NCBI GenBank assembly: GCA_023267975.1
Contig: JALNLA010000001.1
Coordinates: 1-64,000, forward strand
DNA: 64,000 nucleotides
Origin: Candidatus Terraquivivens ruidianensis
GTDB lineage: Archaea > Thermoproteota > Nitrososphaeria_A > Caldarchaeales > Wolframiiraptoraceae
Direction of reading: 5' to 3'
Numbering within the stretch: the first letter of the stretch is position 1; every line of letters begins with the position of its first letter. Positions 59,638 through 64,000 of the stretch are shown here, one piece after another. The notes beneath the pieces were generated by a model. That model was not told the DNA's origin and did not search any database. It worked only from the letters and a program-made list of their open reading frames with translations. A program made the translations under genes and the position numbers.

Positions 59638-60009
59638 TTGGACATGTCTGGAGAGGACTTAGAACTCAAGAGAATACAGATGAGAAAGTTACGTCAATTG
59701 ATGCAGGGCGTTCAGGAGGGTGAACAGCTTAAGAGGGTCGAGAAAGACCCGATGGAGAGGCTTAAGCCTTTCCTCGGCGATAGGGCGGAGGAGGTGCTTA
59801 ACGCTGCCCTAGAGCAGTACCCTGAGCAAGCAAGGGGCATAATTAAAAAGCTGGTCGAGCTGGCAGAGAAGGGTGCCCTGCAGGGGAAGATTGATGGCGG
59901 GACGCTCTTCCAGCTATTCAGGAGGCTTGGCATGCGCGTGAGGCTTGAGACAGAAGTCCTGTTTTACAAGGAGGGCGAGTATAAAAGGCTCAGCGAGATG
60001 CTAAAATGA
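59638..60009 (+). CDS. PDCD5-family DNA-binding protein
   Basis: The 123-residue protein matches the archaeal PDCD5-related double-stranded DNA-binding family: a charged N-terminal helix (EDLELKRIQMRKLRQLM), the triple-helix core with VLNAALEQYPEQARGIIKKL, and the conserved IDGGTLFQLFRRLGMRVRLE. The role in archaea is not settled (chromatin or proteasome-linked). A CCTATATG box (about 59608-59615) fits a leaderless TTG 59638; ATG 59644 is an alternative. Confidence 0.9.
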   Translation: MDMSGEDLELKRIQMRKLRQLMQGVQEGEQLKRVEKDPMERLKPFLGDRAEEVLNAALEQYPEQARGIIKKLVELAEKGALQGKIDGGTLFQLFRRLGMRVRLETEVLFYKEGEYKRLSEMLK

Positions 60010-60066
60010 AGTTTAGGAAATTTTTAAATATAAGATTTGATTGCGGGCGCTTTAGGTGCACAACAA

Positions 60067-60492
60067 GTGTCTGAGAGTTTTGAAATACCCGAAGACCTAC
60101 TCTATAGTAAGGACCATCAATGGATTAAGGTTATTAAGAAAAAGATTGCCGTAATAGGAATAACGGATTATGCGCAAAAGAAGCTGCGCGATATAATCTA
60201 CCTTGAGCTGCCCACCACTAACCAGAAGCTGAAGCAAAAGGACACGCTCTGCACGATAGAATCCGTGAAAGTGGTATCGGAAATCTACACACCAGTTACC
60301 GGAAAGGTAGTCGAGGTGAATAGCAACCTGCTCAACAAGCCTGAGCTGATAAATGACTCGCCCTATGAAGAGGGTTGGATAGTGAAGATGGAGATTTCTG
60401 ACCCGAGTGAGTTGGAAAAGCTAATGGACGCTGAAGAGTATAGGCGCTACATCGAGAGCTTGGAGGAAGAGGTAGAAAAGTCAGAAGAGTAA
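60067..60492 (+). CDS. gcvH: Glycine cleavage system H protein (lipoyl carrier)
   Basis: Carries the lipoyl arm between enzymes of glycine cleavage or a related pathway. The 141-residue protein has YSKDHQWIKV, GITDYAQKKLRDIIYLELP and the lipoyl-Lys motif in TIESVKVVSEIYTPVTG, then NKPELINDSPYEEGW. GTG 60067 with AGGTG 9 nt upstream is the start. The longer frame from TTG 60037 begins before the transcript start predicted from TTTTTAAATATAAG (60018-60031). No P- or T-protein gene is nearby. LipA, LipB and Lpd in this window would load and recycle it. Confidence 0.92.
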   Translation: MSESFEIPEDLLYSKDHQWIKVIKKKIAVIGITDYAQKKLRDIIYLELPTTNQKLKQKDTLCTIESVKVVSEIYTPVTGKVVEVNSNLLNKPELINDSPYEEGWIVKMEISDPSELEKLMDAEEYRRYIESLEEEVEKSEE

Positions 60493-60533
60493 TTCTTAAG
60501 AAGCTTTTATAGTCGGAAAGCGCCTAAGTTTTT

Positions 60534-62642
60534 GTGGAAGGGATAGAGCACCTTGTAAGGCCCCGTACCGTAGCCGTTGTGGGAGCTTCGAGGGAGTCGA
60601 CGAAGATTGGCCACGTGATACTCAAGAATATAATCGAGAACGGTTTCCCGAGAGAGCGTGTCTTCCCAATCAACCCGAACGTCGATGAGGTACTTGGCCT
60701 CAAGTGTTACCCGAGCCTGAATGATGTTCCATCCAAGATCGACTTAGCGGTAATCGCAGTACCTGCTAACGTCGTCCCAAGAGTTATCGAGGATTGCGTC
60801 AGGAAGGGCGTGAAAGTTGCGGCCATCATATCTTCAGGCTTCAGAGAAGTCGGGAACGTCGAGGCCGAGATGAAGATTCTAGAAATCGCTAAGAGGGGCG
60901 GCGTGAGGATTTTAGGGCCTAACATAGTGGGCTTAATCGATACGGTAGTTAGTCTAAACGCAAGCTTCCTACCATACCTTCCAGACAAGGGAGAGATCGT
61001 CATGATATCCCAAAGCGGCGCCTTAGCGGCAGCTCTACTCACTTGGACGAAGTTAAAGAGCATAGGCCTCTTGGACATCATAAACTTAGGAAACAGGGCT
61101 GACGTGGACGAGTCCGACCTTATGGATTTCTTCTCTAAAGACCCCCACGCTAAGGCCATAGTGCTTTACTTGGAAGGGGTTGAGAACGGGAAGAAGTTTA
61201 TGGAGGTTGCCAAGAGGGTTAGCAAGGAAAGGCCTATAGTCGTTCTAAAGGCGGGAAAGGGTGCGAGGGCTGCTGAGGCTGTAAAATCGCATACTGGCTC
61301 GCTGGCAGGCTCGGACGTCGCTTACGATGCCGTGTTCAAGCAGTGCGGTATCGTAAGGGCAAGTGACATACGGACGCTTTTCGACTATGCGCTGTCTTTG
61401 GCCATGCTACCAGACCCAAAAGGTGAGAACGTCGTGATACTGACGAACGGCGGTGGTGCGGGCGTTATGTGTGCTGACGCATGTGAGGAGCTAAAACTCC
61501 GTCTGATGGAAATTCCTGAGGACTTAGCGTCGGCTCTAAGGAAATGGATGCCGAGCTTCGGCTCAGTCTTCAACCCGATAGACCTAACAGGGATGGCCAC
61601 GGAGAAGGAATACTACGGGTCCATCTCGGTTTTGCTGAACGACGAAAGGGTCCATGCGCTCATAACGCTTTTCTCGCATCCAGCCACCCTCAACCCCATG
61701 AACGTCGCCGAGGCCATAGCGAGCTGCGTAAGCGAAGTGGGAAAAAACAAGCCGGTCGTGGCCGCATTCATCGGCGGCAAGGAGTGCGATGACGCTATGA
61801 AGTTTCTCATAAAAAACGGCATACCTACCTTCGACACACCAGAAAGGGCGGTAGCGGCTCTCGCAACAAAGTATAGGTACATTTACTATAAAAATAGGCC
61901 AGCGGGCAAGCATCTTGAGATTAAGAGGGAAAAGGACAGCGCATACGAAATCATAGTAAGGGCCCTCAAGGAAGGGAGGAACCTTACGCAGTCCGAGTCG
62001 TGCGAGGTCGCAAGCTTCTACGGAATACCCACTCCAAAGAAATTTGTTGCAAAAAATTTAGAGGAAGCCCTCAGATTGGCAGATGACTTAGGATACCCGC
62101 TCGTCCTCGAGGTTGAATCTCCGGACATAGTTCACAAGACCGATGTGGGAGCGATAAAGCTCAACATAAGAGACAGGAGAGAGTTGGAGGATGCCTACGA
62201 TGGGATTCTTAAATCCGTTAAGGAGAAAGCTCCAAATGCTAAGATAGAGGGCGTCGTGGTTAGGCCGTTCGTTAAAGAGGGAACGCAGGTTGCTGTGGGC
62301 ATGCATAGGGACGAGGCTTTTGGGCCACTCGTTATGTTCGGCTCCGGAGGCGTTCTGGTAGAATTGTACAGAGACGTGTCCTTCAGGGTTGCTCCGCTCA
62401 CGGATGTCGACATAGAGGAGATGATGAGAGAGACGAAAGTCTATCGGGTGCTGGAAGGTTTCAGAGGCGCTCCGAAGGACGCGAACTCCGTGAAGAATGT
62501 TTTGGCGGCGGTGAGCCAACTCGCGCTGGACTTTGACATTATAAGCGACGTCGATATAAACCCGCTATTCGTCTATGAGAGCGGCTGCATGGCCTTTGAC
62601 GTAAAGATGCTGTTGAAGGGTGTCAAGCGGCATAGCAATTAG
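60534..62642 (+). CDS. ADP-forming acyl-CoA synthetase (acetate/hydroxyacid-CoA ligase)
   Basis: The 702-residue fused alpha-beta NDP-forming ligase activates or releases acyl-CoA with ADP/ATP. The CoA-binding half has VGASRESTKIGHVILKN and ISQSGALAAALLTW, the phosphohistidine KSHTGSLAGSD (about residue 253) and NGGGAGVMCADACEE. The ATP-grasp half has PLVLEVESPDIVHKTDVGAI and GVVVRPFVKEGTQVAVGM, ending DVDINPLFVYE. Related enzymes in Thaumarchaeota activate 3-hydroxypropionate or 4-hydroxybutyrate; here acetate, aryl or branched acids are equally possible. A CTTTTATAG box (60507-60515) fits leaderless GTG 60534. Confidence 0.88.
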   Translation: MEGIEHLVRPRTVAVVGASRESTKIGHVILKNIIENGFPRERVFPINPNVDEVLGLKCYPSLNDVPSKIDLAVIAVPANVVPRVIEDCVRKGVKVAAIISSGFREVGNVEAEMKILEIAKRGGVRILGPNIVGLIDTVVSLNASFLPYLPDKGEIVMISQSGALAAALLTWTKLKSIGLLDIINLGNRADVDESDLMDFFSKDPHAKAIVLYLEGVENGKKFMEVAKRVSKERPIVVLKAGKGARAAEAVKSHTGSLAGSDVAYDAVFKQCGIVRASDIRTLFDYALSLAMLPDPKGENVVILTNGGGAGVMCADACEELKLRLMEIPEDLASALRKWMPSFGSVFNPIDLTGMATEKEYYGSISVLLNDERVHALITLFSHPATLNPMNVAEAIASCVSEVGKNKPVVAAFIGGKECDDAMKFLIKNGIPTFDTPERAVAALATKYRYIYYKNRPAGKHLEIKREKDSAYEIIVRALKEGRNLTQSESCEVASFYGIPTPKKFVAKNLEEALRLADDLGYPLVLEVESPDIVHKTDVGAIKLNIRDRRELEDAYDGILKSVKEKAPNAKIEGVVVRPFVKEGTQVAVGMHRDEAFGPLVMFGSGGVLVELYRDVSFRVAPLTDVDIEEMMRETKVYRVLEGFRGAPKDANSVKNVLAAVSQLALDFDIISDVDINPLFVYESGCMAFDVKMLLKGVKRHSN

Positions 62643-62696
62643 ATTTTCATACGCTCTCGACAAACTAATATACTTCTGTCTCCCTCCTATTGTCAA

Positions 62697-63029
62697 ATGG
62701 TTCTGGTGAAGGTTTACAGGATTTCCAGCACCAACGACCCTGAGACTGGTAGACCTGGAAGGATTGTGGAGCTGGTCGAGGTCAGACGACACGGTGATAG
62801 GACTAGTGCGCTCGCTGAGGATACTCTGATGTTGCAAAAGCTCATGCAGGGCGTGTTCCTTCAGATGCAGTCCATGGGCTTGCTACCCCACATGAGAGAG
62901 GTCGTTATACCAAAGATGACGTTGTTCCTTACAGAGGAGGAGTACGAGATGCTCAACGTGAAGCTCGAGGTGAACTATGTTTATGAGCTCCAATTCAAGG
63001 ATGGAAAAATAACGTTCATTCCAGCCTAG
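62697..63029 (+). CDS. Small conserved protein, possibly arcadin-1-like, 110 aa
   Basis: The protein starts MVLVKVYRISSTNDPETGRP, continues GRIVELVEV, and ends with a LFLTEEEYEMLNVKLEVNYV block. This order of a beta-rich DPETG start and a late EEEYE segment reminds me of arcadin-1, a partner of the archaeal actin crenactin, but I cannot confirm it. No crenactin gene is visible. ATG 62697 has AT-rich DNA at promoter distance. It overlaps the convergent phospholipid synthase gene by 14 bp. Confidence 0.6.
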   Translation: MVLVKVYRISSTNDPETGRPGRIVELVEVRRHGDRTSALAEDTLMLQKLMQGVFLQMQSMGLLPHMREVVIPKMTLFLTEEEYEMLNVKLEVNYVYELQFKDGKITFIPA

Positions 63030-63651
63030 AGTTGGCGTTTCTTCCTTTCAACCTAGACCTCACGTGTAAAACTCTTTGAATTATTACTAAGACGTTTATT
63101 GCTATCAACGCGGCGGAGAGGAGCATTATGGCGCGGGGAAGGAAGTATTCGGCTATGGATGCGGCGAAGAGTACGAGAATCCTCTCTGCCCTCTCGAAGA
63201 GCCCTACACCCTTCATCTCGACGCCAAGGCCCTCAGCCCTCGCCCTCGAGTAGCTCACCAAGTATGAAGATAACAGCAGGAGCATACCAAGCAGGACATC
63301 CATGAAGCCAGCAAGGGTCATACCGACGATTATCGCAGCATCCTCTATCCTGTCGAGCATGGAGTCAGTGAATGCACCAAAGGCGGTAACCTTACCCGAT
63401 GCCCTCGCAACAGCACCGTCTATGGCGTCGAAGAACCCGGACACTAGTAGAACGACTGCGGCTAAGATTATCAGCTCGGGTACGTTGGCGGCTGCAAGGT
63501 AAAGGCCGGCCGATACTATGGCGAAGACGAGTCCAGACAAGCTTAGCGTGATAGGTTTTACACTGTGGCTAACCATGTAGCTGACAAGCCTGCCTGTCAC
63601 CGCCTCGAAGAGTTTCCTTCCCTTTCCTCCCAACAGTGAGGCGTTTCCCAA
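63016..63651 (-). CDS. CDP-alcohol phosphatidyltransferase (archaetidylinositol-phosphate synthase-like)
   Basis: Membrane enzyme that joins a CDP-archaeol-type lipid to an alcohol phosphate. The 211-residue protein has about six TM helices and the full signature DGAVARASGKVTAFGAFTD with the downstream SMLD (DGxxARx8Gx3Dx3D). In archaea this group often makes archaetidylinositol phosphate. The start is TTG 63651. A 6-bp hairpin (63655-63669) overlaps its GTGAT ribosome site. A leftward TTTTAAACC box (63688-63696) lies about 40 nt upstream. Confidence 0.85.
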   Translation of the reverse strand: MGNASLLGGKGRKLFEAVTGRLVSYMVSHSVKPITLSLSGLVFAIVSAGLYLAAANVPELIILAAVVLLVSGFFDAIDGAVARASGKVTAFGAFTDSMLDRIEDAAIIVGMTLAGFMDVLLGMLLLLSSYLVSYSRARAEGLGVEMKGVGLFERAERILVLFAASIAEYFLPRAIMLLSAALIAINVLVIIQRVLHVRSRLKGRNANSRLE

Positions 63652-63654
63652 AAC

Positions 63655-63669
63655 GCATCACGTTGATGC
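63655..63669 (-). promoter_or_regulatory. Hairpin over the ribosome site of the phospholipid synthase
   Basis: GCATCA and TGATGC are a perfect 6-bp inverted repeat with a 3-nt gap, ending 3 nt before the TTG start. In RNA it would cover the GTGAT ribosome site, so it could lower translation. It could equally be a protein operator. Confidence 0.3.
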
Positions 63670-63825
63670 CGTGTGTATCTTCTAATGGTTTAAAAGCTTG
63701 ATTCGCACTACGTAAACTTTCATGCGCAAACGTACCCTAGGCTAATAATTACGCGTTATGTATTCTCTTGACTAATCTGAGTTCGGATTCAAACATGGGT
63801 AAAAGTTAGAATAGCAGAAACGATA

Positions 63826-63836
63826 CATTTATATTT
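63826..63836 (+). promoter_or_regulatory. TATA box of the ribonucleotide reductase gene
   Basis: CATTTATATTT ends 25 nt before ATG 63862 and predicts a start around 63857-63860, nearly leaderless. It overlaps the palindrome at 63832-63858. Confidence 0.6.
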
Positions 63837-63858
63837 GGATGGATTATCCATCCAAATA
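63832..63858 (+). promoter_or_regulatory. Perfect 27-bp palindromic operator at the ribonucleotide reductase promoter
   Basis: TATTTGGATGGAT and ATCCATCCAAATA flank one central T: 13 bp of perfect inverted repeat. It begins inside the TATA box and reaches the predicted transcript start, 3 nt before the ATG. A protein bound here would block TBP/TFB or RNA polymerase. It does not resemble the bacterial NrdR box that I know. A repressor of nucleotide synthesis is the natural inference. Confidence 0.7.
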
Positions 63859-63861
63859 CCT

Positions 63862-64000
63862 ATGCTGAAAAGGATAATCAAAAGAGATGGAAGAACCGTA
63901 GAGTTCGAAGAGACGAAGATAGTAGAGGCGATATGGAAGGCTATGCGCTCTACGGGTGAACGGGATAGGACTTTGGCTGAAAACGTTGCCAAGAAGGTTG
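63862..64000 (+). CDS. Ribonucleoside reductase, N-terminal ATP-cone (partial)
   Basis: The first 46 residues read MLKRIIKRDGRTVEFEETKI, then VEAIWKAMRSTG. This is the ATP-cone domain that gives allosteric control in ribonucleotide reductases. The gene runs off the window, so class II (B12-dependent NrdJ) and class III (NrdD) cannot be separated. NrdR also has an ATP-cone but begins with a zinc ribbon, which is absent here. Confidence 0.75.
   Translation, partial: MLKRIIKRDGRTVEFEETKIVEAIWKAMRSTGERDRTLAENVAKKV

Noticed and set aside
1-64000. CRISPR arrays, insertion sequences, prophage genes, tRNA or rRNA genes.
   Set aside because: No spaced direct-repeat arrays, transposase or phage-like proteins, or cloverleaf-capable sequences with a CCA-proximal T-arm pattern were seen in the gaps. 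A tRNA scan would be needed to exclude intron-containing or split tRNAs.

Overview
This is a gene-dense window from an archaeal chromosome of the TACK (Thermoproteota-like) type. Archaeal markers seen are a TATA-binding protein, family-B DNA polymerase, ribosomal protein eL15, RNase P proteins Rpp30 and Pop5, prefoldin alpha with FtsY, a PDCD5-like DNA-binding protein, geranylgeranyl-type diphosphate synthase, a CDP-alcohol phosphatidyltransferase, DUF424 and a family-5 uracil-DNA glycosylase. Many genes have a TATA box about 25 nt before an ATG/GTG/TTG start (leaderless), while genes inside operons use GGAGG or GGTGAT ribosome sites. A deep Nitrososphaeria/Aigarchaeota-like lineage is my best guess, but this is inference. 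I saw no rRNA or tRNA gene, insertion sequence, prophage or CRISPR array. This is mainly a core-metabolism region.

Layout. 1-3.8 kb: branched-chain amino acid genes ilvB (cut by the window edge), leuA and leuB, the last two divergent around a 356-bp spacer rich in inverted repeats. 3.8-7.4 kb: tbp, then the lipoate operon lipA-lpdA-lipB. 7.5-17.2 kb: Nudix hydrolase, a surface protein with Ig-like repeats, DNA polymerase B, an eIF2B-like protein, an MBL hydrolase, a family-5 UDG, an MFS transporter and an F420/LLM oxidoreductase. 17.2-26.3 kb: a radical SAM/nitrilase pair, a saccharopine-dehydrogenase-like protein with a class III aminotransferase, PhoU-ilvD, a zinc ribbon and an M20 peptidase. 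26.4-34.6 kb: a DHH/RecJ-like nuclease, a 42-aa C2H2 zinc finger, leuCD, mdh, a second MBL hydrolase, a PPP phosphatase and sucCD. 34.7-44.2 kb: DUF424, larC with a 58-aa zinc protein in front of it, an acryloyl-CoA-reductase-like dehydrogenase, a DUF4443 regulator, pfdA-ftsY, an NAD-kinase-like protein fused to a winged helix, and glycerate 2-kinase-enolase. 44.2-49.2 kb: eL15, the RNase P cluster, rpiB, prenyl synthase, thioredoxin and homoserine kinase. 49.4-54.6 kb: trpEGDCFA without trpB. 54.6-64 kb: MTAP/PNP, tldD, an AsnRS-like protein lacking the anticodon domain, a PyrF-PyrE fusion, PDCD5, GcvH, an ADP-forming acyl-CoA synthetase, a small protein possibly related to arcadin-1, a phospholipid synthase and the start of a ribonucleotide reductase.

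How the genes work together. LipA, LipB and Lpd make lipoyl groups and re-oxidise them, and GcvH carries one. SucCD and Mdh belong to the TCA cycle. Glycerate 2-kinase and enolase form a direct 2-phosphoglycerate step. LeuA/B/C/D, IlvB/D, ThrB and the Trp enzymes indicate amino-acid prototrophy.

The points most worth following are: the AsnRS-like gene whose conserved N-terminus has no standard start codon; the trp operon lacking trpB with an altered TrpA interface loop; the NAD-kinase-like/winged-helix fusion with a changed GGDGT motif; a perfect 27-bp operator-like palindrome on the ribonucleotide reductase promoter; the radical SAM/nitrilase pair; and very small zinc-binding or basic proteins in gaps between annotated-size genes.
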